The notes below the pieces were generated by a model. The model saw only the letters and a program-made list of their open reading frames with translations, did no database searches and was not told the origin of the DNA. 22,608 nt of DNA, from contig CAYUIK010000094.1 of NCBI GenBank assembly GCA_964444805.1, positions 1 to 22,608 of the forward strand. Direction: 5' to 3'. This DNA comes from RECG01 sp964444805. Lineage in GTDB: Bacteria; Bacillota_I; Bacilli_A; Acholeplasmatales; Acholeplasmataceae. Position 1 is the first letter of the stretch, and each line of letters opens with the position of its first letter. A program made the translations under genes and the position numbers. Below, piece after piece: positions 1 to 7,778 of this stretch.

Positions 1-1
1 C

Positions 2-40
2 AAAAGGGTTCGAGCCGCACGAGCGATTCGAACCCTTTTT
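2..40 (+). terminator. Hairpin terminator of the gene upstream of the window
   Basis: A perfect 12-bp stem (2-13 with 28-39) is closed by a 14-nt loop and followed by a short T run. It faces the plus strand, so it most likely ends a plus-strand gene lying before the window, convergent with the lipoprotein gene. Being symmetric, it could also back up termination from the minus side. Confidence 0.7.
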
Positions 41-50
41 CATCCGAAAG

Positions 51-78
51 AAAAAGACACGCCGGAACGTGTCTTTTT
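51..78 (-). terminator. Hairpin terminator of the minus-strand lipoprotein gene
   Basis: A perfect 11-bp stem (51-61 with 68-78) with a 6-nt loop lies 13 nt beyond the stop codon of the lipoprotein gene. On the minus strand the hairpin ends in a T-rich tract. It is symmetric enough to act in both directions. Confidence 0.8.
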
Positions 79-90
79 TGGCAAAATCGA

Positions 91-1035
91 TTAAAGTGCG
101 GGATCTGCGAAATCGAAGAGCGCATCGAGAACCGTGTAGTAGCTTCCGGAACGAATCGAAACGCCGGCGAGCTCATCGATCAAGGATGTTCCATCGAGCG
201 ATCCGCCTCGTGAATCGACAGGTTGTAGATTGTCATTCCAACCGTTGGCTTTCACGTAATCGGTGATCAATGCTGCTTGTTCATACCATTCGAGTTCGCA
301 TTGACCTTCAGAAACCCATTCGCCGTCTTCAAAGCTGTATCCACCGGCACCCTTCATGTTGTAGGCATCACCGAGTTCCTGCTTCGTTGAAGGGTTCCAT
401 TCGAATGTTCCTTCGGTTTCATTGGTTGTTGATTGTAGGACATCGAGAACGAGTTCAGCATCTTCAAGTTCACCGGATTCCGGTAATGTGAGATGCGCAC
501 TGTAGAGATCGGTTCCCGTCGCGAGAATGGATTGGAACTTACCCGCTTTTGCGTTATCGACAGCTTCTTGAGCGAGCGCGAGGTATCCACCGTCTTTAAT
601 CGTGACGCCTGCGACATTGTCGATTACGTCATCATCGTCGACTGTGACGGAGTCCACACCGTTTTCGAGCCAATAAGCTTCGATCAATTCGGCTTGGTCG
701 TCCCATTCGGCAATTGCATCACCGATGTCTACCATACCGTAGTCATCGCCGAGTTCTTTCTTGGTCAGTTCGTTCCAAGCGAATGAATACTCTTCGGTTT
801 CTTCGTCTTGTGTACGAGAACCTTGACGGGAATCGATGAAGTATTCGACGATTTCATCGTCTTCGATCGTAACGGTTACCCAAGTGACCATCGGTGCATC
901 GCGATGAACCGAAACTTCGTATGCGAGATATTCGCCGTCAAATGCGTATGTACGCCCTTCTTCTTCTTTGTCGCCACAAGCGATCAGAGTGAATGTCGTT
1001 AAGAATACGACAAACAAAAACAAGATTTTTTTCAT
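91..1035 (-). CDS. Lipoprotein with two degenerate FMN-binding-like repeats
   Basis: The 314-residue protein has a lipoprotein signal ending LIAC (Cys20), so it should be anchored on the outer face of the membrane. After that come two homologous repeats, about residues 30-165 and 175-312. Each contains a TK(K/Q)ELGD-Y-M stretch, a W--QA-LI--Y segment with NG close behind, and near its end D-x-x-A-G-V-T (139-145) or D-x-x-A-G-V-S (287-293). That last motif resembles the D-x-x-[ST]-G-A-[ST] site at which ApbE attaches FMN to FMN_bind domains, but with Ala and Val in place of Ser/Thr and Ala. Covalent flavin is therefore doubtful. It may bind flavin non-covalently or be a degenerate structural relative. 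The protein is very acidic. The start is fixed by AGGAGG at 1044-1049; the gene has its own promoter and terminator. Confidence 0.75.
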   Translation of the reverse strand: MKKILFLFVVFLTTFTLIACGDKEEEGRTYAFDGEYLAYEVSVHRDAPMVTWVTVTIEDDEIVEYFIDSRQGSRTQDEETEEYSFAWNELTKKELGDDYGMVDIGDAIAEWDDQAELIEAYWLENGVDSVTVDDDDVIDNVAGVTIKDGGYLALAQEAVDNAKAGKFQSILATGTDLYSAHLTLPESGELEDAELVLDVLQSTTNETEGTFEWNPSTKQELGDAYNMKGAGGYSFEDGEWVSEGQCELEWYEQAALITDYVKANGWNDNLQPVDSRGGSLDGTSLIDELAGVSIRSGSYYTVLDALFDFADPAL

Positions 1036-1072
1036 ATGTAATTCCTCCTAATGTATTGTTTATTACACTGTA

Positions 1073-1101
1073 ATTATACATAAATATCGGGTCATTTGCA
1101 A
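1073..1101 (-). promoter_or_regulatory. Promoter of the lipoprotein gene
   Basis: On the minus strand a perfect TATAAT (1073-1078) lies 17 bp from TTGCAA (1096-1101, 4 of 6 matches to TTGACA). It is about 40 bp upstream of the start codon and has no competing gene, which fits a housekeeping sigma promoter. Confidence 0.65.
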
Positions 1102-1200
1102 CACAAATCATAAGCAAAGTGCATAAAAACGCTTTACTCGTTCAAAAAGCACTAAAACTGTATGAAGTCATCCTTTTGTCTTTCAAAGCGCATGAAAAAG

Positions 1201-1209
1201 TGATAAAAT
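1201..1209 (+). promoter_or_regulatory. Extended -10 promoter of the lepA operon
   Basis: TGATAAAAT is a TG-n-extended -10 (5 of 6 matches to TATAAT) with no good -35 at 17 bp. Transcription would begin near 1216. The ATG at 1210 would then not be in the message, which supports the downstream lepA start at 1234. Confidence 0.5.
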
Positions 1210-1233
1210 ATGTACACGGAAAGGTTGTCGAAC

Positions 1234-3057
1234 ATGGATAAGAAAGCACTTAACGAAAGACAGAAGAGCATACGAAATTTTTCGATTATCGCCCATATCG
1301 ATCACGGTAAGTCCACGCTTGCCGACCGCATTCTGCAAAAGACGAATTCGGTGAGTGAGCGCGAAATGAAAGCACAGTTGCTCGATACGATGGACTTGGA
1401 ACGAGAGCGCGGCATCACGATCAAACTCAATGCCGTAGAGCTCAACTATCAGGCCAAGGATGGTAAGAACTATATCATGCACCTGATCGATACACCGGGG
1501 CACGTTGATTTCACGTACGAAGTCTCACGCTCTCTTGCAGCCTGCGAGGGTGCGGTTTTGGTCGTTGATGCCGCTCAAGGCATCGAAGCGCAAACACTGG
1601 CGAATGTCTATCTGGCAATCGACAATGATCTTGAAATCATTCCGGTCATCAACAAGATCGACCTGATGAGTGCCGAACCTGAACGGGTCATCAAGGAAAT
1701 CGAGGACATCATCGGCATTCCCGCTCAGGATGCCGTCCTCGCATCCGCAAAGGATGGCATCGGTATCGATGAGATCCTTGAAAGAATCGTCAGGGATATC
1801 CCCGCGCCGCAAGGGAACGCTCATGAACCGCTTCAAGCACTCGTTTTTGATTCACTCTACGATGCTTACAAGGGTGTCATTCCCTCGATCCGTGTCATCA
1901 ATGGCACGGTTCAAAAGGGCGATATCATCCGTTTCATGGCCTCAAAAGCGACCTATGAAGTGCTTGAGGTCGGCGTTCATAAACCCAAAATTACGAAACG
2001 AGATGTCCTCGGTCCTGGGGATGTCGGTTATTTGATTGCCTCGATCAAGGATATTAATACCGTCCACGTCGGCGATACCATCACTCATGAAGAAAATCGA
2101 ACGAAGAAAGCCCTTCCCGGTTATCGACAATTGAATTCCGTCGTTTTTTCCGGTCTTTACCCGATCGACAGCGCCGACTACAATGACTTGAAGGATGCCC
2201 TCGATCGCTTGAAATTGAATGATGCATCACTCATCTACGAACCAGAAACATCACAGGCTCTCGGGTTCGGTTTTCGTTGTGGATTTCTTGGCCTTTTGCA
2301 TATGGAAATCGTTCAGGAACGTATCCGGCGCGAGTTCAATATCGATTTGATTGCGACGGCACCATCGGTCATCTATCGTGTCCATCTGACCGATCAGAGC
2401 GTTGTTGTCATCGATAATCCGACGAAACTGCCACCACCGCAAAATATCGATCACATCGAAGAACCCTATGTCAAGGCTTCGATCACGACACCGAAGGATT
2501 ACGTCGGCGCAGCAATGGAGATCAGTCAACGCAAGCGCGGAATCTTTGGTGATATGCGCTATATCGATGACAATCGTGTCCTCATCACTTATGAACTCCC
2601 GCTCTCGGAAATCGTATATGACTACTTTGACAAACTGAAATCCTCAACGAAGGGATACGCTTCCTTTGATTATGAGATGTCGGGATACAAGCCATCGAAC
2701 CTGCAAAAAATGGATATCCTTCTCAATGGTGAGATCGTTGACGCGCTCTCGATGATCGTTCATCGGGATTTCGCCTATGCCCGGGGCAAGGCCATCTGTG
2801 AGAAAATGGTCGAGCTCGTGCCGAGACAGATGTTTGAAATCCCGGTTCAAGCTGCTCTTGGTTCAAAGATCATCGCCAGACAGACGATTAAGGCCATGCG
2901 CAAGGATGTCCTATCTAAGTGCTATGGTGGCGACATATCGCGAAAGAAGAAGCTTCTCAAGAAGCAAAAAGAGGGTAAGAAAAAGATGAAATCGATCGGT
3001 CGCGTTGACGTTCCACAAGAAGCGTTTACGGCGATTTTGGCCAATAGCGATGATTGA
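1234..3057 (+). CDS. lepA: Elongation factor 4 (LepA), ribosomal back-translocase GTPase
   Basis: LepA is a ribosome-bound translational GTPase acting in the cytoplasm; it remodels stalled or mis-translocated ribosomes. The protein is 607 residues, close to the usual 600. The GTPase motifs are all present: AHIDHGKS (20-27), RGITIK (59-64), DTPGH (86-90) and NKID (140-143). The C-terminal part carries the LepA-specific lysine/arginine-rich tail (SRKKKLLKKQKEGKKK). I chose the ATG at 1234 rather than the in-frame ATG at 1210. GGAAAGG sits about 9 nt before 1234, nothing sits before 1210, and the protein then begins at the usual point, about 13 residues before IRNFSIIAHIDHG. It leads a tight plus-strand run; the lepA-hemW order is the same as in Bacillus. 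Confidence 0.97.
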   Translation: MDKKALNERQKSIRNFSIIAHIDHGKSTLADRILQKTNSVSEREMKAQLLDTMDLERERGITIKLNAVELNYQAKDGKNYIMHLIDTPGHVDFTYEVSRSLAACEGAVLVVDAAQGIEAQTLANVYLAIDNDLEIIPVINKIDLMSAEPERVIKEIEDIIGIPAQDAVLASAKDGIGIDEILERIVRDIPAPQGNAHEPLQALVFDSLYDAYKGVIPSIRVINGTVQKGDIIRFMASKATYEVLEVGVHKPKITKRDVLGPGDVGYLIASIKDINTVHVGDTITHEENRTKKALPGYRQLNSVVFSGLYPIDSADYNDLKDALDRLKLNDASLIYEPETSQALGFGFRCGFLGLLHMEIVQERIRREFNIDLIATAPSVIYRVHLTDQSVVVIDNPTKLPPPQNIDHIEEPYVKASITTPKDYVGAAMEISQRKRGIFGDMRYIDDNRVLITYELPLSEIVYDYFDKLKSSTKGYASFDYEMSGYKPSNLQKMDILLNGEIVDALSMIVHRDFAYARGKAICEKMVELVPRQMFEIPVQAALGSKIIARQTIKAMRKDVLSKCYGGDISRKKKLLKKQKEGKKKMKSIGRVDVPQEAFTAILANSDD

Positions 3058-3111
3058 TCAAAGCGATCGCGTGCTTGAAAGTGCACGTGACACGAAAAGA
3101 AGCGTGGTATC

Positions 3112-4203
3112 TTGAAAGGTCTCTATATTCACATCCCATTTTGTGAGTCGATCTGTACCTATTGCGATTTTCTCAAGCGCATCCCGAAAAACGAGAAAAT
3201 GATCGACGACTACATCGATGAGTTGCTTCGCGAACTCGAAAACTATCATAGTCATTTCGATTCGATCGACACGATCTATATCGGGGGCGGAACGCCGAGC
3301 ATGTTGAGCGTCAAACAGATGGATCGGTTGTTTCAAGTGCTCGAGCCGATCACACCGATCGAATTTACGATCGAAGTCAATCCCGAGAGCTATACGTACG
3401 AAAAGGGTGAATGTTTCAAAGCCGCTGGTATAAACCGCGTAAGTCTCGGTGTCCAGACCTTTGATCCGACGCTCTTGCGTATACTCAATCGAAAGCATCG
3501 ACCAGAAGAAGTCGACGTTGCCGTTCGTCATTTACAAGAAATCGGCATCGAGCAAATCAGCGTTGATATGATCTATGCGATTCCGGGGCAGACGATGGAC
3601 GCCTTGCAAAAGGATTTGGATTACTTGAAAAGGCTCGAAATCTCCCATGTATCCTATTATTCACTCATTCTCGAAGAAAAAACGGTCTTTCACGATCTCT
3701 ATCGGAAAGGCGAACTCGAACTCATTGAAAACGACCTGGAAGCGCGCATGTATCAAAGAGTCATCGAATGCTTGTCTTCTTTCGGATACGATCAGTATGA
3801 GATCTCCAACTTTGCCAAGCCCGGCAGGCAATCCGTTCATAATACGCTCTACTGGACGCTCAGTGAATACATCGGATGCGGTCTTGGTGCCCATGGTTAT
3901 CTTAATGACGTACGCTACGTGAACCACTCGCATATGTCGGACTATCGCAACCCATGGGTGAAAGAAGCACATGAGACGACAGCGGATGAACGATTTTCTG
4001 ACGAACTCATCTTTGGTTTGAGGAGACTGGAAGGCGTCAATCTGAAAAGACTAGAAAAAAAATATGGCATCGATGTGTTTTCTCGATATCCGGAACTGAA
4101 AAAATCCGTTGAGGATGGGTTGGTCGACGTGCAGGGATGCCATCTAAGGCTGACGAAAAAGGGTTTGTTTTATGGGAACCAGGTGTTCATGGTGTTCATA
4201 TGA
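3112..4203 (+). CDS. hemW: HemW, radical SAM heme chaperone (coproporphyrinogen-oxidase-like)
   Basis: HemW family proteins bind a 4Fe-4S cluster and SAM and are thought to hand heme to respiratory proteins. They are often misannotated as HemN. The 363-residue protein shows the radical SAM motif C-x3-C-x2-C at Cys11, Cys15, Cys18 followed by an aromatic (Phe20), the GGGTP motif (58-62), and a C-terminal HemN_C region around DELIFGLRRLEGV. The start is TTG: a stop lies in frame at 3088, no ATG or GTG lies between, and the protein begins right at GLYIHIPFC as in relatives. Ribosome binding is weak, so it may depend on coupling to lepA 54 nt upstream. Its 3' end overlaps the next gene as ATGA. 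Whether this organism makes or takes up heme cannot be seen here. Confidence 0.9.
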   Translation: MKGLYIHIPFCESICTYCDFLKRIPKNEKMIDDYIDELLRELENYHSHFDSIDTIYIGGGTPSMLSVKQMDRLFQVLEPITPIEFTIEVNPESYTYEKGECFKAAGINRVSLGVQTFDPTLLRILNRKHRPEEVDVAVRHLQEIGIEQISVDMIYAIPGQTMDALQKDLDYLKRLEISHVSYYSLILEEKTVFHDLYRKGELELIENDLEARMYQRVIECLSSFGYDQYEISNFAKPGRQSVHNTLYWTLSEYIGCGLGAHGYLNDVRYVNHSHMSDYRNPWVKEAHETTADERFSDELIFGLRRLEGVNLKRLEKKYGIDVFSRYPELKKSVEDGLVDVQGCHLRLTKKGLFYGNQVFMVFI

Positions 4204-5114
4204 AGTATCTAATCAAGGATTTCGAATACTATTTGATCAAGGAACGGGGACTTTCTTTCAACACGTATTCGGCTTATCTCGCGGATATTCGGGAATACGC
4301 CTTGTTTTTAAGGCGGTATCACCATATCGAGAAACCAAAGCTGATCGAACGCAAGCATATCGAAGGCTTTCTCAAGAGTTTGAAGCGTCGTGTCACGACG
4401 CGAACGATCGCGCGTAAACTCGCGTCGATCAAAAGCTTCCATCACTTCCTCTTGCTCGAGAAAGAGATCACAGTCGATCACGCCAAGGCATTTGCGGCTC
4501 CGAAGCAAAAGAAGAGCTTGCCGAAAGTGCTTGCCGTCGAAGAAGTGGTCGCCTTGCTTGAAGCGATTGACCGCGAGAAGCCGCTCGGCCTGCGAAACCT
4601 AGCACTCCTCGAACTCATCTATGGTTCGGGACTAAGGGTAAGCGAACTCCTTTCCATCGAGATTGAAGACATTCATTTGAACAACGCCTATGTCATGGTA
4701 AGAGGAAAGGGGGAAAAAGAGCGTATCGTCCCCCTATCGGATATGGCTGTCATCGCCATAAGGAAGTATATCGTTTCCGGCAGACAGGCACTATTGAATC
4801 CGCTTCATAAGACGAACGTGCTCTTTTTGAATCAAAAGGGAAAAGGACTTTCTCGTCAAGGCTTTTTCAAAGTTTTAGAGAGACTTGCAGAAAAGGCTGG
4901 CATCGAATCCGCCTGTTCGCCCCACACGCTCAGGCACTCTTTTGCAACCCATTTGCTCGAAAACGGACTTGACTTAAGAACACTGCAGATGTTGCTCGGG
5001 CACGAGGACATATCGACGACGCAGATCTATACACATATCAGTCAAAAACAGATCAAATCGGTCTATAATCGCACGCATCCGCGCGCGAAAAAGGAGGAGA
5101 AAGATGACGTATAA
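4200..5114 (+). CDS. xerD: Tyrosine recombinase XerD/XerC-like
   Basis: Site-specific tyrosine recombinase of the type that resolves chromosome dimers at dif. The protein is 304 residues against about 298 for XerC/D. The full catalytic set is present: Arg146 (GLRVSEL), Lys170 (RGKGEKER), His242 and Arg245 (HTLRH), His268 (LGHEDI) and nucleophile Tyr277 (QIYTH). The N-terminal SAM-like core-binding domain occupies about 1-100. An earlier in-frame ATG at 4137 would add 21 residues lying inside hemW. The ATG at 4200 gives the normal XerD N-terminus and an ATGA overlap with the hemW stop, implying translational coupling. The next gene is deoB, as with ripX/xerD and drm in Bacillus subtilis, which favours XerD over XerC. 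No dif-like site was recognised in the window. Confidence 0.88.
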   Translation: MKYLIKDFEYYLIKERGLSFNTYSAYLADIREYALFLRRYHHIEKPKLIERKHIEGFLKSLKRRVTTRTIARKLASIKSFHHFLLLEKEITVDHAKAFAAPKQKKSLPKVLAVEEVVALLEAIDREKPLGLRNLALLELIYGSGLRVSELLSIEIEDIHLNNAYVMVRGKGEKERIVPLSDMAVIAIRKYIVSGRQALLNPLHKTNVLFLNQKGKGLSRQGFFKVLERLAEKAGIESACSPHTLRHSFATHLLENGLDLRTLQMLLGHEDISTTQIYTHISQKQIKSVYNRTHPRAKKEEKDDV

Positions 5115-6282
5115 ACGAATCTTTTTAATCGTATTGGACAGTCTCGGTATCGGTGAGGCCCCGGACGCCGAGGATTATGGTGATGTTGGTGCGAACACGA
5201 TTGGGCACATCGCGGAAGCGATGGACCTCGACATACCCAACATGAAAGCGCTAGGTTACGGCAATATCGCACCGATTCGAAACGTTGAACCGGTCGAAAA
5301 TCCCCAAGCGTTCTTTACCAAAATACAAGAAGCTTCCCTGGGGAAGGATACCATGACGGGTCACTGGGAACTGATGGGTCTCTATATTACGAAGCCGTTT
5401 AAGACGTTTACCGAAACGGGATTTCCCAAGGAGCTCATCCATGCCCTGGAACAGAAAACGGGGCGGAAGGTCATTGGAAATGTTGCCGCATCTGGGACGG
5501 AAATCATCAAGGAACTTGGTGAAGAACACATGAAGACGGGAAATTTGATCGTCTATACGTCCGCCGATTCGGTTCTCCAGATCGCGATGCACGAAGAGAT
5601 CATACCGATCGAAGAGCAATATCAGATTTGTGAAATTGCTCGCGAATTGACAATGGAACCAGAATTTCGCGTCGGACGCGTCATTGCGAGACCCTTCCTA
5701 GGATCATCCCCGGATGACTTCAAGCGAACAACGAATCGACACGACTATGCGCTTAAACCCTATGACAAGACGACCTTGAACTTCCTCGATGAAGCCGGAT
5801 TTGACGTCATCGCCTTGGGTAAGATCAATGACATTTTTGACGGTTACGGTATCAATGCCTATTCAAAGACGAAATCGAACGATGACGGCATGAAGCAGAT
5901 CATTGAAACGGCAAAAAAGGATTTCACTGGACTCTGTTTTTTGAATCTCGTCGATTTCGATGCTCTATACGGCCACCGCAGGGATCCGATCGGTTACGGT
6001 AAGGCAATCGAGGCATTCGATGCGCAATTACCGCTTTTGCTTTCGGAACTTGCCGATGACGACATGTTAATCCTGACCGCGGATCACGGAAACGATCCCA
6101 CCCATCATGGCACCGATCACACGAGAGAATACGTCCCGCTTCTCATCTACTCGAAGCGCTTTACTAAGGGACGTGAACTTCCCGTATTGCAAACATTTGC
6201 GGATATCGGTTATTCAATCGCCGAGAACTTCAATACGAAAAAACCCGACCACGGATCATCTTTCATGAAATATGTGACATGA
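5104..6282 (+). CDS. deoB: Phosphopentomutase
   Basis: Interconverts (deoxy)ribose 1-phosphate and 5-phosphate, linking nucleoside salvage to the pentose phosphate pathway in the cytoplasm; needs two Mn2+. The protein is 392 residues (family about 394). Key motifs are LDSLGIGEAPDA (11-22), with the metal-binding Asp12, GKDTMTGHWE (80-89), whose Thr85 is the phosphorylated residue, and the C-terminal metal site TADHGNDPT and GTDHTRE. It starts inside xerD (11-nt overlap) behind a strong AAGGAGG. It is the last gene of the plus-strand run and faces the convergent cysteine desulfurase gene. Confidence 0.97.
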   Translation: MTYKRIFLIVLDSLGIGEAPDAEDYGDVGANTIGHIAEAMDLDIPNMKALGYGNIAPIRNVEPVENPQAFFTKIQEASLGKDTMTGHWELMGLYITKPFKTFTETGFPKELIHALEQKTGRKVIGNVAASGTEIIKELGEEHMKTGNLIVYTSADSVLQIAMHEEIIPIEEQYQICEIARELTMEPEFRVGRVIARPFLGSSPDDFKRTTNRHDYALKPYDKTTLNFLDEAGFDVIALGKINDIFDGYGINAYSKTKSNDDGMKQIIETAKKDFTGLCFLNLVDFDALYGHRRDPIGYGKAIEAFDAQLPLLLSELADDDMLILTADHGNDPTHHGTDHTREYVPLLIYSKRFTKGRELPVLQTFADIGYSIAENFNTKKPDHGSSFMKYVT

Positions 6283-6291
6283 CTAAAAAAG

Positions 6292-6321
6292 AGGGGCCCC
6301 CGAATCAATCGGGGGTCCCCT
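6292..6321 (-). terminator. Shared hairpin terminator between deoB and the cysteine desulfurase gene
   Basis: A GC-rich stem pairs AGGGGCCCCCGA with TCGGGGGTCCCCT (one bulged T at 6316, 5-nt loop). On the minus strand it is followed by CTTTTTT, a good U tract for the minus-strand operon. On the plus strand only TTAT follows, so termination of deoB transcripts should be weaker. Confidence 0.8.
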
Positions 6322-6333
6322 TATGTGTCGCTA

Positions 6334-7479
6334 TCATTCTCTAAGTTCGGTAACGGCGTCTTTGATCGCATCTGCGACATATAAAAGATCATCATCCGTC
6401 GTGTCCGCACCGAGCGAAAGACGAATCGTACCGGATAAGTAATCCTTTTCGATATGCATGGCTTTGAGCACGTGCGACGGTTCGATCGAACGCGCATTGC
6501 ATGCACTTCCCGTTGATACCGCGATTGCTTTCTTGTCGAGTTCGTAGGCGAGTTCCATACCGGCTACGTCTTTAAACGAAAGACTCAAGTTGCCGGAAAG
6601 ACGACGATCCGATAGATCGGGACCGTTTAGTCGAACATCTGCTACGCGTTCAAAGATGAGTTCCTTGAGAATCTTGGTCTGCCGAGCAAGTTTATGCGAA
6701 TAGGTTTCTTGGTCAAGGAGCATGAGCTCGAAGGCTTTGGCCATACCGAGGATTCCCGCGACGTTTTCCGTCCCCGCCCGAAGATTCATTTCTTGCATGC
6801 CGCCATGGATCAACGGTTCGATCGCGATACCTTTCCGCAAGAAGAGGCAACCCGAGCCTTTTGGTCCGTAAAACTTGTGGGCCGACAAAGTTAACATGTC
6901 GATGTCGAGTTGACAAAGATCGATCGTTTCATGTCCAAAAACTTGTACGGCATCGACGTGGAGCGCGACGCCCTTTTTTTTGCATATCTTGCCAATGGAT
7001 TTGATGTCTTGAATCGTACCGACTTCGTTGTTTCCCCAAATTATCGAGACTAAAAGTGTATTTGCGTTCAGACGGGATTCGAGGTCATCGAGGTCGATGA
7101 AACCTTGTCGGTCGACATCCAGTTCGCTGACCGTATAGCCAATTGACTCCATGAATGCGCAAGCATGTAGCGTTGCGTGGTGTTCGATTTTCGTCGTGAT
7201 GATCTCTTTTTTATCCGGATGCGCGAAAGCATAGCCTTTGATAGCGAGATTGCTCGCCTCGGTTCCGCCCGAAGTGAAGATGATCCGATCGCCTGAGGCG
7301 TTCAACCCATCCAATATCGTCTTACGCGCATCGTTTATGAGCTTGCGGATGGGGATGCCAACATGATGAAGGGAAGAAGGATTGCCGAACGATTCGGATA
7401 AGAACGGTATCATCCACTTCCTTACTTCATCCTTAACAGGGGTCGTTGCTGCGTGATCCAAGTAAATGGTTTTCATCAT
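6334..7479 (-). CDS. Cysteine desulfurase, IscS/NifS class
   Basis: PLP enzyme that takes sulfur from cysteine as an enzyme-bound persulfide and releases alanine, supplying Fe-S clusters, tRNA thiolation or other sulfur acceptors. The protein is 381 residues. It shows LDHAATTP near the N-terminus, EHHA (99-102), PLP lysine Lys202 in SAHKFYGPKG, and catalytic Cys327 in STGSACNA. These features place it in the NifS/IscS group rather than the SufS group. No iscU/sufU neighbour is visible. Instead it ends a minus-strand operon with an unknown 97-residue protein and a CcdA-like membrane protein. Its first ATG overlaps the upstream stop (ATGA); a second ATG one codon later has better spacing from the GAGG. 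The partner protein and physiological role are inferred, not seen. Confidence 0.9.
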   Translation of the reverse strand: MMKTIYLDHAATTPVKDEVRKWMIPFLSESFGNPSSLHHVGIPIRKLINDARKTILDGLNASGDRIIFTSGGTEASNLAIKGYAFAHPDKKEIITTKIEHHATLHACAFMESIGYTVSELDVDRQGFIDLDDLESRLNANTLLVSIIWGNNEVGTIQDIKSIGKICKKKGVALHVDAVQVFGHETIDLCQLDIDMLTLSAHKFYGPKGSGCLFLRKGIAIEPLIHGGMQEMNLRAGTENVAGILGMAKAFELMLLDQETYSHKLARQTKILKELIFERVADVRLNGPDLSDRRLSGNLSLSFKDVAGMELAYELDKKAIAVSTGSACNARSIEPSHVLKAMHIEKDYLSGTIRLSLGADTTDDDLLYVADAIKDAVTELRE

Positions 7480-7769
7480 TTGACCTCGATATCGATCGAA
7501 CAGTCCTTGAGGTTTTCGATGTCAAGATCGCTCAGTCGATCGATGTAGTGTAGAAGAGGGATGTTTTTACTGGTCTTTTTGGGAAAAAGATCCATGATCT
7601 CATCAACGATCTTTTGCCTCGCGTAGGACTGATGAATGATGCAAGGATCCGGATCGTTGAACAGCTCATCGGACTTCTTTATGATGGCTTGCTCCTTGAT
7701 CGGCATGCTCAAAGGTCTACCTTTATAGATTCTTTGGTTGTTACAGTGAATTTCGATTCTATATTTCAA
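7476..7769 (-). CDS. Conserved-looking small hypothetical protein
   Basis: A 97-residue soluble protein whose family I do not recognise. It has three cysteines (9, 43, 89), no signal peptide or membrane segment, a DPDPC stretch in the middle and a mixed-charge helical C-terminal half. The start is a TTG preceded by GAGGTGG; no ATG in frame gives a comparable product. It is real on context. It sits 9 nt after the CcdA-like gene and overlaps the cysteine desulfurase start by ATGA, so it is translated between the two. A role as sulfur acceptor or adaptor of the desulfurase is possible but has no motif support. Confidence 0.7.
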   Translation of the reverse strand: MKYRIEIHCNNQRIYKGRPLSMPIKEQAIIKKSDELFNDPDPCIIHQSYARQKIVDEIMDLFPKKTSKNIPLLHYIDRLSDLDIENLKDCSIDIEVK

Positions 7770-7778
7770 GATACCACC

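Noticed and set aside
3058..3111. Terminator between lepA and hemW
   Set aside because: Only a 5-bp stem (CGTGC/GCACG) without T tract; the genes look cotranscribed.
4137..4199. Earlier xerD start adding 21 residues
   Set aside because: The extra residues are hemW read in another frame; the ATG at 4200 gives the normal XerD N-terminus and an ATGA overlap.
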